Counted from the first letter of the stretch, positions 43,957 through 52,094 are shown. The stretch: DNA of 53,609 nucleotides from Paenibacillus cremeus (GCF_007786445.1 NZ_VNJI01000052.1:1-53609), one strand, 5' to 3'. The notes: generated by a model from the letters alone, not told the origin. Program-made: numbers and translations.

Positions 43957-44301
43957 ATGATCAAACCTAGTAAATTAACTTGTGGAGCTAACGTGATATT
44001 CGAGTCCTCTAGGTTCGTCCTTCCCGAACATCGCGAGAAGGCCTTACAATATAGCAAGGAAATGACCAAGAAGGTCCGGCCCGAGCTTGATGAGTGTCGA
44101 TTGCAGGACATTTCTTATTCGATCGGCGAGTCCATGTCTGAAAATAGCCCCAGTACATTCGTCTTGTTTTGTGAATATGGGGAGCGGGAAATTACAGGTA
44201 CTGTAATCAAAGTGGATCAGCAGCTGCGCCAAATTAAGGTCGCGATCAGCACAGATGAATGGGAATGGATCAAAATCAAGGACATCATTGGCGTAAAATA
44301 A
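43957..44301 (+). CDS. YolD-like protein
   Basis: A 114-aa protein of the YolD-like family (PF08863), with the characteristic C-terminal half (EYGEREITGTVIKVDQQLRQIKV, then DEWEWIKIKDIIGV). In Bacillaceae YolD genes commonly sit beside a Y-family UmuC-like polymerase gene under SOS control. Here a LexA box is present but no polymerase gene follows; a terminator comes 10 bases after the stop. GGAGGAGG precedes ATG 43957. Confidence 0.85.
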   Translation: MIKPSKLTCGANVIFESSRFVLPEHREKALQYSKEMTKKVRPELDECRLQDISYSIGESMSENSPSTFVLFCEYGEREITGTVIKVDQQLRQIKVAISTDEWEWIKIKDIIGVK

Positions 44302-44310
44302 TAGGGATCA

Positions 44311-44348
44311 AAACAGCCCCGAAGAGTTTATTCTCCTCGGGGCTGTTT
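44311..44348. terminator. Bidirectional terminator
   Basis: AAACAGCCCCGAaGAG pairs with CTCcTCGGGGCTGTTT (one mismatch) around TTTATT. It serves the YolD operon and the convergent membrane-protein gene. Confidence 0.88.
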
Positions 44349-44363
44349 AATGGAAATATCGCC

Positions 44364-44705
44364 TTATTCGATATCATTCCTTCTCCACGCCTGAAGCTGC
44401 TGATAGAGCTCGATTACCCGTTGGAAGGACTGAAGCCAAGTCATCGCAAACCTGCTTGGCCCCTTCCTTTTTCTCCGGCGACGGCTTAAAAAGTTCGACA
44501 CTATAGCTGGCAGCCAAAACAATGTGGCCAGGAACGAGAAACTCACGATGCCTTGTAACGAATTCATGAACTCAGACCATACTGCGTCTCTTGCATCCAC
44601 ACATTTAATCCTTGCTTCAATGAGCCACTTCCAAGACAATACGTGTCCCCATATTAAGTAGCTGGCTCCCACCCAGACGACACCCTTTAATACTAAATCC
44701 CACAT
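44364..44705 (-). CDS. Small membrane protein of unknown function
   Basis: A 113-aa protein with two hydrophobic segments (LVLKGVVWVGASYLIWGHVL and IVSFSFLATLFWLPAIVSNFL) separated by a charged loop, a basic block RRRRKRKG, and a C-terminal helix (QSFQRVIELYQQLQAWRRN). ATG 44705 is chosen for its AAGGGGAAG site. No family is recognised. The orientation suggests both ends in the cytosol or a hairpin insertion. It is a single gene between terminators. Confidence 0.6.
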   Translation of the reverse strand: MWDLVLKGVVWVGASYLIWGHVLSWKWLIEARIKCVDARDAVWSEFMNSLQGIVSFSFLATLFWLPAIVSNFLSRRRRKRKGPSRFAMTWLQSFQRVIELYQQLQAWRRNDIE

Positions 44706-44830
44706 GTCTTCCCCTTTCAGTACGTTCAACTAATCTAATGTTCGGCCTATTTATAGTCAAAAAAACGAAACGCATCTTCACTTATCTGCTTTGTCATCGC
44801 AGTAGCCTTCTGTATAGTTCTCTTTTCACT

Positions 44831-46423
44831 TTACTTCCTCTCCTCACCCTGCTTCCCCTCTCCATTTGCCGGCGCCTTCTTAAGAAGGCCGCTAGCAGTA
44901 TCTTTTATCCAGCCCCCGGCATCCTTGGATTTATCCGCTAAATTAAGGTCTGATAGCTCGCCCACGGCGCCGTCAATACCTTCTTTAATATCCGGCTTGA
45001 TCGTTTTCGCTTTCTGCTTGAGCTCCTGGATTGATGGAAGAAACGATTTTACATCTTGGACAATTCCGGCCGCTTCCCCGACGGTTACAGGGCGATCCAA
45101 GCTAGGTATGAGTCCCAGATTATCTAGTGTTTTAGCGGCAAGTGAGCCTTCTTCCAGCCCAAGAGAGAGCAAGATCAAGCTGTGCAGCTGCTCGTTATTG
45201 AACAATTCTGTGCTGCTCTCCTTATTCTTCAAGGCCTGGATGATTTGTTGTGTATTCTCGTCCTTACTAATCTCGTAAACTTTGTACCCCGTCATTAGTA
45301 ACCGTGCTTGCGGAAACAGCGTGAGAAGAAGAAGCTTTGAAAATTCACCTTCTGTCATAGGTGCCGCCAGCTGGGATGATGTCTTCACAATTCCCGCTTC
45401 AGCTAATTCCTTGACCATACTTCCTGCAACTTCAGGTTCCAGATTGGCATACATATCAGGACTCCAGAGTCGCCGCTTTTCCTTCTGTGCAGCGCGCTGC
45501 AGGTCTTCAAAATACGTTCTCCAGGTCGTATTCGGTTCAATCGTCATCACGCGGGCGTAGCCTTCTGAGGCAAGGGTCGCATTATAAAATTCTCCGCTTT
45601 CAAGGTGTATGTATGCCAACATCCTGCCATAAGGATCATCGGTTTTATCACGGGTCACAAAGACGTTTTGGCCCAGCAATCGGCTCTTCGAGTACGCTGA
45701 GGCAGCCTTACCCCCGGGCTCAATTCCGGCCGCTTTTGTGGATTCCGGGGTATTGACCCCAATTAATCGTATCCGCCGCGTATCCCCGTTCTGAAAGAGC
45801 ACATCCATCGTATCCCCATCAGCCAAATATGTTACCTTTCCCTTTAGATAGGGTTTTGTGCTAATCGAAATTGTTCGGGTAAGGTTGTCGTACCCAATAA
45901 GTGCATTGAAGCTTTCGCCTACAAATCGGAGCGGGACATACATACTCTCATCATTGATCTGGCCGGCCGCTTGCAGACTCACATTTTTATCGTTCAGCTT
46001 CGCCGTATTCTCACCCGGTTTCATTGTCAGGTGGGTTCCTGCTTTTTCAGCGAGGACTGTAGCGTTGTCCGCATCCCATTTTACTGTAATACCCATCGGT
46101 TCAAAGACGGATCGTAATGGGACTAGCGTGGATCCATTCTTTATGACCGATGGCTTCGATAGGTTCACTCGCTTGCCGTCCAGATATATAGGGGTATCCA
46201 CCTTCTCAAGGACATTTTCCTGTGCCTCTAGTTTCGTAGAAACAGCGACACCTCGGCTCGCATCTGATGAAGAGATACCGGCTGCAACCTGTGCTGCTGA
46301 TTTTGATTTAGCGAGAATTACCGGTTGTTCGGCTGTTTGTCCTGCTCCTTCAGGCGGTATATAAATGGTATAACTGGCAGCAACAATTGTGATCCCAGCT
46401 GCGAGCGTGGCAATGCGTTTCAA
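44831..46423 (-). CDS. Exported copper-amine-oxidase-N / thermonuclease fusion
   Basis: A 530-aa exported protein. A signal or anchor helix (LKRIATLAAGITIVAASYTIYI) leads to a copper-amine-oxidase N-terminal-like domain (about 75-190, IYLDGKRVNL, LVPLRSVFEPMGITVKWD, YVPLRFVGESF). The staphylococcal-nuclease domain follows (about 193-320) with active-site residues in RLIGVNTPE (Arg, Glu) and DPYGRMLAYI (Arg). The C-terminal ~200 residues are helical and S-layer-like (MVKELAEAGIVKT, PSLDRPVTVGEAAGIVQDV). It would cut DNA or RNA outside the membrane, anchored to the wall. TTG 46423, with GGGAGGGG in front, is a better start than the longer ATG frame, which crosses a hairpin. Confidence 0.85.
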   Translation of the reverse strand: MKRIATLAAGITIVAASYTIYIPPEGAGQTAEQPVILAKSKSAAQVAAGISSSDASRGVAVSTKLEAQENVLEKVDTPIYLDGKRVNLSKPSVIKNGSTLVPLRSVFEPMGITVKWDADNATVLAEKAGTHLTMKPGENTAKLNDKNVSLQAAGQINDESMYVPLRFVGESFNALIGYDNLTRTISISTKPYLKGKVTYLADGDTMDVLFQNGDTRRIRLIGVNTPESTKAAGIEPGGKAASAYSKSRLLGQNVFVTRDKTDDPYGRMLAYIHLESGEFYNATLASEGYARVMTIEPNTTWRTYFEDLQRAAQKEKRRLWSPDMYANLEPEVAGSMVKELAEAGIVKTSSQLAAPMTEGEFSKLLLLTLFPQARLLMTGYKVYEISKDENTQQIIQALKNKESSTELFNNEQLHSLILLSLGLEEGSLAAKTLDNLGLIPSLDRPVTVGEAAGIVQDVKSFLPSIQELKQKAKTIKPDIKEGIDGAVGELSDLNLADKSKDAGGWIKDTASGLLKKAPANGEGKQGEERK

Positions 46424-46448
46424 CGATTTCCCCTCCCACAACGCAACA

Positions 46449-46486
46449 AAGCACGTACCTGTCCCTATGGGAACGTGTACGTGCTT
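46449..46486 (-). promoter_or_regulatory. Leader hairpin before the thermonuclease gene
   Basis: AAGCACGTAC pairs with GTACGTGCTT, with an inner GTCCC/GGGAAC pairing, 26 bases upstream of the TTG start. No T run follows, so it is a structured 5' leader or an operator-like palindrome rather than a terminator. Confidence 0.65.
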
Positions 46487-46588
46487 CGTCACGAGATATC
46501 GACTATGCTTTTTCTCATTATACCAGCGTTACAGTATTTCGGGTAGTTAGGATTATGTTCAACCATAGTCCCGCTTCGCTTGCTATTT

Positions 46589-47671
46589 CTACTTTGGATT
46601 AATACGACCTTGGCTGCCCCATTTACTCATGAAAGAACGATAATGCCATTTTAGGTATTGCTTCTCTTTTGGCGTAAACTGTACTTTTATTTTTTCGATC
46701 CCCGTTAACGTAACGGTGCGAGGACCAATTACAGGAGCAGGGACGAGTCTACCGTCCGGTTGAAAGGTGATGAGTAGTTTATCAAATAATGCATCATGAT
46801 TGGCGCATAAGAGTAAGACGTTCTCTAAGTCCAAGCGTTCAGCACTACTTGTACACTTACTCCATGGTTTAATATGGGATGCAATAAGCATGGGCTCAAA
46901 AGAGATGTCGCAGAACCGGCACTTTCGATACGTTTTGAGTGCACGATCTTTGAGCGCGGAATGCCCGACCCGGTAGCGGTAAATTGCTTCTTTTTCCGTT
47001 TCTCCTAAGTCGGATTGCTCAATAGTTAGGAGATCTCGTTCCAGTCGAGATAATTCCTCTTGAAACTGTTTTTGGGCTGCATTATCTGATCCGGTTTTTA
47101 ATGGTTCGCTTTTGGAGACCTGCCCTAGTTTCTGTGCACTAGCATTGATCGAGTCTTTTGGGGAATCGTCAAATGACCATGTGCTTCGACGTTCTGGATG
47201 AAAGAGTTGGTATCGAACCTTATAGGTGCTACTTAACCAATATGGGATACTGTATTGATTATTCCTTCCTCCCTTGTCGTCGAAATAAAAGTACAAATTG
47301 TCCTGACTTTGATTAATTCCCAGCCGAGCCCTATGTGCTCGATCAGTTAATAAAGTTTGAGGAACTTCCACGAAGTAACAATACTCAGGATCATACCTTC
47401 CCTCATTTAAGAAGGTGCGTATGATTAGCATGTGATAGTGTCGAATACCTCTTGGATTTAACACCTTATCTTCAAAGTTTTGAAATTCAGAGGGTTTATA
47501 GTTTGCAGACGTCCCCACTTTATGCTTCACAGAATTATGTTCTCTGATCGAGTATAAGACGGCGTAATCCTTCCCGAGAAAATAACGGTTGCCTTCTTCA
47601 ACTATTGGCTTGTTACGTTCAGCAAACCATTTTTGGATACAAGCCCTTGCAACATCATATTCCAGTGACAT
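46589..47671 (-). CDS. HNH endonuclease with unknown N-terminal domain
   Basis: A 360-aa protein. The C-terminal part is an HNH_2-type nuclease. Its zinc-like pair CRFC (251-254) is followed by ASHIKPWSKC (His266), a DLENVLLLCANHDALFDK block (281-298, with the catalytic Asn/His) and the tail YLKWHYRSFMSKWG. The N-terminal 160 residues (FGLFLGKD-like FLGKDYAVLYSIREHNS, YYHMLIIRTF, YFVEVPQTLL) are not recognised and could be a specificity or DNA-binding domain. A linker rich in charged residues joins them. This layout is typical of solitary restriction-like HNH enzymes. No methyltransferase gene is near, so it may target modified or foreign DNA. GAGGGATG precedes ATG 47671. Confidence 0.82.
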   Translation of the reverse strand: MSLEYDVARACIQKWFAERNKPIVEEGNRYFLGKDYAVLYSIREHNSVKHKVGTSANYKPSEFQNFEDKVLNPRGIRHYHMLIIRTFLNEGRYDPEYCYFVEVPQTLLTDRAHRARLGINQSQDNLYFYFDDKGGRNNQYSIPYWLSSTYKVRYQLFHPERRSTWSFDDSPKDSINASAQKLGQVSKSEPLKTGSDNAAQKQFQEELSRLERDLLTIEQSDLGETEKEAIYRYRVGHSALKDRALKTYRKCRFCDISFEPMLIASHIKPWSKCTSSAERLDLENVLLLCANHDALFDKLLITFQPDGRLVPAPVIGPRTVTLTGIEKIKVQFTPKEKQYLKWHYRSFMSKWGSQGRINPK

Positions 47672-47794
47672 TTAGAACATCCCTCGCCCTATCTGTAACA
47701 ACCCATCAATGTTTCGGGTCGATAAATTTATCTATACGATCTGGTAATCCGACTTTAGATTTCAGTTGTCCCACCCACATAAGGTACAAACAAA

Positions 47795-47828
47795 GAAGAA
47801 GAGCCCTAGATTCCCAGGGCCCTTCTTC
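47795..47828 (-). terminator. Terminator after the PemK-like gene
   Basis: GAAGAAGaGCCCT pairs with AGGGCcCTTCTTC with one mismatch. On the minus strand CTTTGTTTG follows. Two further short GC hairpins (ACATCCG/CGGATGT at 47831-47846, CCCCG/CGGGG near 47870-47882) precede it. Confidence 0.75.
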
Positions 47829-47944
47829 GAACATCCGAACGGATGTATTATGTGTGCCTTTCGGCAAATGCCCCGAACGGGGTCAAAATAACTAATGGAT
47901 TAAAATGTGTTACAAAATGTCTTACATTTGTCTTAATTATAATA

Positions 47945-48868
47945 CTAGGTCTCACTAGCGTCAACCATCTCTTTGCCGCCGTTCGATTTTGAAGTTGCTG
48001 CGTAAAGCTGGCCTGAAATACTCTCCTCTGCAGCAGTTCGAATGCCCGCATCATCGGATAGGAGTGATCGAATGAGATCCGAACGAACCTTAAACTTAAT
48101 AAACCCTAAATCGACAAGCTCGATAGTTTTCATTTCTGCGTTATTCCCACACTTAAAGTATAGCTTGTCCCCGATAAGTATGTAACTGACCGGTCTACTT
48201 AAATAGGAAAGATACGACTCAGGTATCCTTACCGGAACAAGTAATCTTATGTGTCTCATGATAACATCGTAGAGGGTCGGTTCGTTTAAATAGCGTGTCC
48301 GAAATAAGTCATCAACCAGCTGAATTTGAACATCACTTAGCAAAACAGGAACTTTCTTTTCTGTTGCATCTAAATCCGATCCCTCTAATGTCAAAATGTG
48401 AATAGCCTTACGGGAGATGGTCGTCATTTGGTCTACCTTTGCCAAACTTTCCGTTGGTACTAAACCACGCTGGCTGATTCCTTCAACAACTCCAATGTTT
48501 CGTTTATCGGTCCCATGACGTTTCTTGCTAGAAAGAGGAATGACTACTACATGACCTGCCTTCACGTTAACATCCCAGATGACAGCATAATGGGGGGCGT
48601 CCAACACTTCACCTAACCCAATAAATTTTGCGTGGATAACCTGACCTTTTTGAAGGGGTTGTTCGTAGACCATCGTCTCGCTGTTTCTAGGTACTACGTT
48701 TAACTCAATATCAACGATTCTAGCGTGCTGCTCTATTGCTCTGAGCATGAGTTCTTTCGGCAATTCTGCTTCTCTTTCGGTGATGAGATTTCGCAAGAAA
48801 TGCTCGTACAACTTCAACTGCTGTTCATTGGTCAGACCTTTTAATTGGTCTCTAAATTTCTCCCACAT
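47945..48868 (-). CDS. PemK/MazF-like protein with long extensions
   Basis: A 307-aa protein. Residues ~74-165 match the PemK/MazF toxin fold (GQVIHAKFIGLGEVLDAPHYA, VVIPLSSKKRHG, GLVPTESLAKVDQMTTISRKAI), the fold of mRNA interferases. A free toxin of this class is ~115 residues; here ~70 helical N-terminal and ~140 C-terminal residues are added. This size fits the longer MazF-like proteins seen outside classical toxin-antitoxin pairs. No antitoxin-like gene precedes it; instead a membrane PIN protein gene does, 31 bases upstream. GGAGAGACGGG precedes ATG 48868. RNase activity is inferred, not shown. Confidence 0.75.
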   Translation of the reverse strand: MWEKFRDQLKGLTNEQQLKLYEHFLRNLITEREAELPKELMLRAIEQHARIVDIELNVVPRNSETMVYEQPLQKGQVIHAKFIGLGEVLDAPHYAVIWDVNVKAGHVVVIPLSSKKRHGTDKRNIGVVEGISQRGLVPTESLAKVDQMTTISRKAIHILTLEGSDLDATEKKVPVLLSDVQIQLVDDLFRTRYLNEPTLYDVIMRHIRLLVPVRIPESYLSYLSRPVSYILIGDKLYFKCGNNAEMKTIELVDLGFIKFKVRSDLIRSLLSDDAGIRTAAEESISGQLYAATSKSNGGKEMVDASET

Positions 48869-48899
48869 ACCCGTCTCTCCATTTCAATGTTTTTATTGC

Positions 48900-49520
48900 T
48901 CAAAACGGGTGAAGCATAAGCCCTAATCTTGAAGCACGGTTTCGCTTCTCCGGGTCTTGTGACAATAGCACAACGTTGGTAAGCCGATAATGCTGTGCCA
49001 GCACGTAAGGTGAAAGTTCCCGCTCCGCTTTGGATTTCTCATCGATGCCGAAGGTGCTCAGTAGCATCACGTCCACTGGCTTGATCTCCAGACGCTTCGG
49101 GTAATTTAATTGCGCGTGACGAATACTTTCGATTAGGTTATTGGCTGCGATCCCGGTATGTGTTTTTGTTCGGAGTTCTTCAAGTTCATTCATAACCGGC
49201 TCACTGATCATCAACTTCCCTCCATCAAATTGGAAAATCAGGTGGAGGGAATTGAAAATCTGATTGTGGTATTTTAGTAAGAATTGTGCATCAACAGCAA
49301 GCAAATGTCCGGTCTCTAGATACGTCGCCAGCACATCGAAAGCATTATTAGAGGAAAGCGACTTCTTGGCTTCCGGCATATCCTTGGGTAAGAGATTATT
49401 CATCTGCCGAGGCTTACGTGGGATGAAAAAGGATAACTCCCATGTAAACAGGATGATTTTTAGAACAACAACTAATAGAACTAATCGCCATGAGGCAGAG
49501 AAAATGGAGATATCAGACAT
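48900..49520 (-). CDS. Membrane-anchored PIN-domain protein (putative ribonuclease)
   Basis: A 206-aa protein with one N-terminal membrane helix (SWRLVLLVVVLKIILFTWELSFF, about 11-33) and a cytosolic C-terminal PIN domain. Candidate acidic metal ligands are D77 (LLAVDAQFLL), E112 (MNELEELR), D160 (GIDEKSKAERELS) and D189 (SQDPEKRNRASRLGL), the order and spacing of PIN nucleases like YacL. It could cut RNA near the membrane. ATG 49520 is chosen over GTG 49529 because AAAGGGG sits six bases ahead. It forms a bicistron with the PemK-like gene. Confidence 0.7.
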   Translation of the reverse strand: MSDISIFSASWRLVLLVVVLKIILFTWELSFFIPRKPRQMNNLLPKDMPEAKKSLSSNNAFDVLATYLETGHLLAVDAQFLLKYHNQIFNSLHLIFQFDGGKLMISEPVMNELEELRTKTHTGIAANNLIESIRHAQLNYPKRLEIKPVDVMLLSTFGIDEKSKAERELSPYVLAQHYRLTNVVLLSQDPEKRNRASRLGLMLHPF

Positions 49521-49569
49521 GCTTTTCACCCCTTTCTATTCCTATTTTACCTGATATTCCGTGATCACT

Positions 49570-49857
49570 CTACTCTCGTCCCCCTCCTCTTCCCTTATCG
49601 TTACCCCGGAGAACCCCCTTTAGCATAGGGCCATTTATCCATTTGTCCATTTGTCCTTTATTGATACACTGCCAGAAGGAGAGGGGATACAGTCGGCATT
49701 CCTCGGCAACTTCCTCCGGGCTCTTGGCCGTGTAGAAAGGAACGATGTTTTCAGAAGCTCCAATAATGTATACAGTCTCGAATTCAAGTCCTTTTGACCG
49801 ATGCATGGACATGAGGGAGACACCCCTTGATTTACCCAAACCCAATCCCAGGCTCAT
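49570..49857 (-). pseudogene. UvrD/PcrA-type helicase fragment
   Basis: A minus-strand frame of 95 residues starts with helicase motif V (VSLMSMHRSKGLEFETVYIIG) and the region after it (ENIVPFYTAKSPEEVAEECRLY), where the motif-VI arginine region should follow but the text decays into PLSFWQCINKG. Nothing else of the ~700-aa enzyme is present. It may be part of a dead recombination or conjugation gene. Confidence 0.75.
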
Positions 49858-49885
49858 CTATGTGAAAACATAACCAATATAAAAT

Positions 49886-49909
49886 GCGGCTCACCTTATG
49901 GTAAACCGC
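49886..49909 (-). terminator. Terminator after the NucB-like gene
   Basis: GCGGCTCACC pairs with GGTAAACCGC (two mismatches) around TTAT. On the minus strand ATTTTATATTGG follows. It lies 7 bases past the stop. Confidence 0.6.
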
Positions 49910-49916
49910 TCTTATA

Positions 49917-50258
49917 TTACTTCACAACAATTTGAACTCTTGTACCATCAGGATACTTTTCCAATTGATTGCTCACCCAGGAACCAGCTCCACGGTTATC
50001 AGAAGGCGCTACATAGGCGATATCCGCCCCCTTCCCCCCCTCCTTGCATACTGCCATCGTACAGATAGAAGGTTCCCCATGTTCGATGGCCGATTTTATA
50101 TGTGCCGCAGTCTCGGGAAAACGCTCGGAGGGGAACTCAATCGTAATCTCAGTACCTTGTTGGCCTGTTGATGTTTGCTTAGCACTTTCAAAATTATAAA
50201 AATATAATACTACAGCGAAAACTAAGACCATCGATATGATAATTTGTTTCTTTTTCAA
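49917..50258 (-). CDS. NucA/NucB-like exported protein lacking the acidic catalytic block
   Basis: A 113-aa exported protein with an N-terminal signal or anchor (IIISMVLVFAVVLYFY) and the NucA/NucB fold edges: ITIEFPSERFPETAAHIKSAI near the start, and AVCKEGGKGADIAYVAPSDN, NRGAGSWVSNQLEKYPDGTRV to the end. NucB reads ICTIDRDGA...GYDRDEWPMAVC between those parts. Here it reads ICTMAVC, so about 29 residues with the conserved acidic DRDEWP segment are missing in frame. Nuclease activity is therefore doubtful. It might instead compete with a nuclease or bind DNA. TTG 50258 follows AAAGGAATGAGAGA. Confidence 0.85.
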   Translation of the reverse strand: MKKKQIIISMVLVFAVVLYFYNFESAKQTSTGQQGTEITIEFPSERFPETAAHIKSAIEHGEPSICTMAVCKEGGKGADIAYVAPSDNRGAGSWVSNQLEKYPDGTRVQIVVK

Positions 50259-50295
50259 TCTCTCATTCCTTTCTTACTTAGCCTTTGTCATCTCA

Positions 50296-51375
50296 TTATA
50301 TTGTCCCCGGCTCAGGGACGGCAATATTAGCCCCGACTACTTGGTATTCACTAAACCCAATACGGTCTGGATGCAATTCCCCAATGCAGCTTTCACCTGT
50401 ATAAGAATCTTGGATATAAGCGACGTGGGAATTCCCTTGCCCCCACTCTTCGTACAATCTCGGACCGAAGAACACCTTATGTTCAGCAGTGAACATATCT
50501 AAATCAGACTGGTGTGTCTGAAGAAGAACCCGCGTTCTTATTCCCAGTTCCGGTATCGGAAACATAGTCTCTAGGGAAAGTACGAGACTCATGGTGATTT
50601 CTTCGGAGAGGCTACGCATGGCATCGAACACACGGAACAAAAGGTTTTTAAGCTCAGATTCGTGTTCTCCGATCATGAGATCTTTGTCAGGCTCGATTAT
50701 CAGTATAAACTGCTGGGGGTTATCAAAACGGCAGACTTGTGCCCAGAAGCTCCACATGGCGAGTACCATCGCAGCTGCTTTTTCATTAACCGATACTCCC
50801 GCCGGAATGGTAAACTTCCGTCCTTCGGGTGTCACATGCCACTCTACGTTTCCCGTTTTCTCAAGAGCCTCAAGCAACACCTCTTTGGCTGATGAATCTC
50901 CCAACGATTCAAATGTCCGCTGATACCCGTGTGTCGGTCCCTCCATATGTGCACGGTACGACACCGCCGTCACATAATCGCGTAAATTAAATCTCCCCTT
51001 GCCTTGAGCTATGAGATCAAAATATGTAGCTGGGAAAATTCCTCGACGTTCGCGGAAATATTGGTTTGGATCGTACTCTTCGGATAGATCTGGTTTCTCT
51101 TCCAACCAGGTAATCGAATCGTCATTTTCTACTGGGTAGCTACTTTCGCTACTCTGATCGGATGTAATCCAGTAAACGGCCTTATTATCATATTGATTGA
51201 TATTCGTAGCCATTTTACGAACGATGCTCTTCCGGGCAGACCGGTCTTTATCACCAACGAAGGCAATTGTTGTATAGTCAGGATTCATCCAGTCCCACCG
51301 GATCGGCGCCCCGGACCGTACTCCATCCAGTACGCTGCCCATAATCATTTCACTTTTAATATTGTGATTGTCCAT
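50296..51375 (-). CDS. Unrecognised 359-aa protein, ATPase-like features
   Basis: A 359-aa soluble protein. TTIAFVGDKDRSARKSIVRKM (about 35-55) sits where a nucleotide loop would be, but no GKS/T Walker A is present. QQFILIIEPDKDLMIGEHES (about 223-242) resembles a Walker-B strand followed by acidic residues. It resembles TraG/VirB4- or HerA-like ATPases in layout only. GAGGAGG precedes ATG 51375. It lies between a NucB-like gene and an IS4 remnant; conjugative-element origin is possible, but the function is not known. Confidence 0.5.
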   Translation of the reverse strand: MDNHNIKSEMIMGSVLDGVRSGAPIRWDWMNPDYTTIAFVGDKDRSARKSIVRKMATNINQYDNKAVYWITSDQSSESSYPVENDDSITWLEEKPDLSEEYDPNQYFRERRGIFPATYFDLIAQGKGRFNLRDYVTAVSYRAHMEGPTHGYQRTFESLGDSSAKEVLLEALEKTGNVEWHVTPEGRKFTIPAGVSVNEKAAAMVLAMWSFWAQVCRFDNPQQFILIIEPDKDLMIGEHESELKNLLFRVFDAMRSLSEEITMSLVLSLETMFPIPELGIRTRVLLQTHQSDLDMFTAEHKVFFGPRLYEEWGQGNSHVAYIQDSYTGESCIGELHPDRIGFSEYQVVGANIAVPEPGTI

Positions 51376-51396
51376 TAAGAATCCTCCTCATGAAAA

Positions 51397-51438
51397 AAGC
51401 ACCGGCAGGCATGGTTTTCCCATACGCTAACGGTGCTT
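51397..51438 (-). terminator. Hairpin with T run in the leader of the 359-aa gene
   Basis: AAGCACCG pairs with CGGTGCTT, with an inner ATGG/CCAT hairpin, followed on the minus strand by six Ts and then directly by the ribosome site. It is either the terminator of a lost upstream gene or an attenuator. Confidence 0.65.
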
Positions 51439-51686
51439 CCGCTCGCTCCAACTTTTTTTGCATACCCTTATTATATTGCTTTGTTATTCAAGAGATCAAT
51501 GGATACGCGTCTTATTTTCGCCTACGCGCTGTACGAAAAAAATCTCTAGACTGAGATAAACCAGCGAGTAAACATCACCGTTCAATGAGTTAGAGGGAAA
51601 ATAATACTCGTGAAAAAGGCCACTCAATGAGTCAATGTCATTTAGTTAAGCTCAAAGACTAGACTGGGTATAAAAATGTAATCCGA

Positions 51687-51722
51687 AACGGCATGGGACA
51701 AAGTCCTGTGCCGTTAGTTTTT
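51687..51722 (+). terminator. Strong terminator
   Basis: AACGGCATGGGAC pairs with GTCCTGTGCCGTT (one mismatch) around AAA and is followed by AGTTTTTTT. No intact plus-strand gene lies upstream. Confidence 0.7.
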
Positions 51723-51799
51723 TTGGTTTAGTCAAGCAAAATGTGCACAGCAAACAAGCGGATGTCATATCCGCTTAAAAAATGTTCATTCGAAATGAA

Positions 51800-52094
51800 T
51801 TATGCTACTCTGTAGACGAAGCTAACGGCTGATTTATAACGGATTTTGCGCGTATTCAACTGTCCCGGTCGAAGGGGTCGAATCGGCAAAATGTTTTTGC
51901 GAATCAGCGCTTCAACATCGGACGGGGATCCATCGCCTCGAGAGCTCAGGAAATGTCTACAAACGTGAACGGCAACCGTAAAATTGACTTGGTAGGGGTG
52001 CCGTTTATCCATTTGCGAAATGACGACGTGCGAGGTCATCATTTCAGCGAAATTGTAGAGGATCATTCTTGCGATATTCGCCAGCGCCTCTGGC
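51800..52094 (-). pseudogene. C-terminal tail of an IS4-family transposase
   Basis: The frame reads ANIARMILYNFAEMMTSHVVI..., then YQVNFTVAVHVCRHFL, DVEALIRKNILPIRP and YKSAVSFVYRVA, the usual end of one IS4-group transposase. The DDE core is absent. The 5' side is joined at about 52090 to a DGQHR-like gene fragment, so most of the element was lost by a deletion that also took the rest of the other gene. Confidence 0.8.

Larger units (their letters stand above)
51376..51799. other. Intergenic region with two terminators, no gene
   Basis: 424 bases. It holds the leader hairpin at 51397-51438 and a strong plus-strand terminator. The bases close to 51780 may contain the right end of the IS4 remnant. 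Confidence 0.5.
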
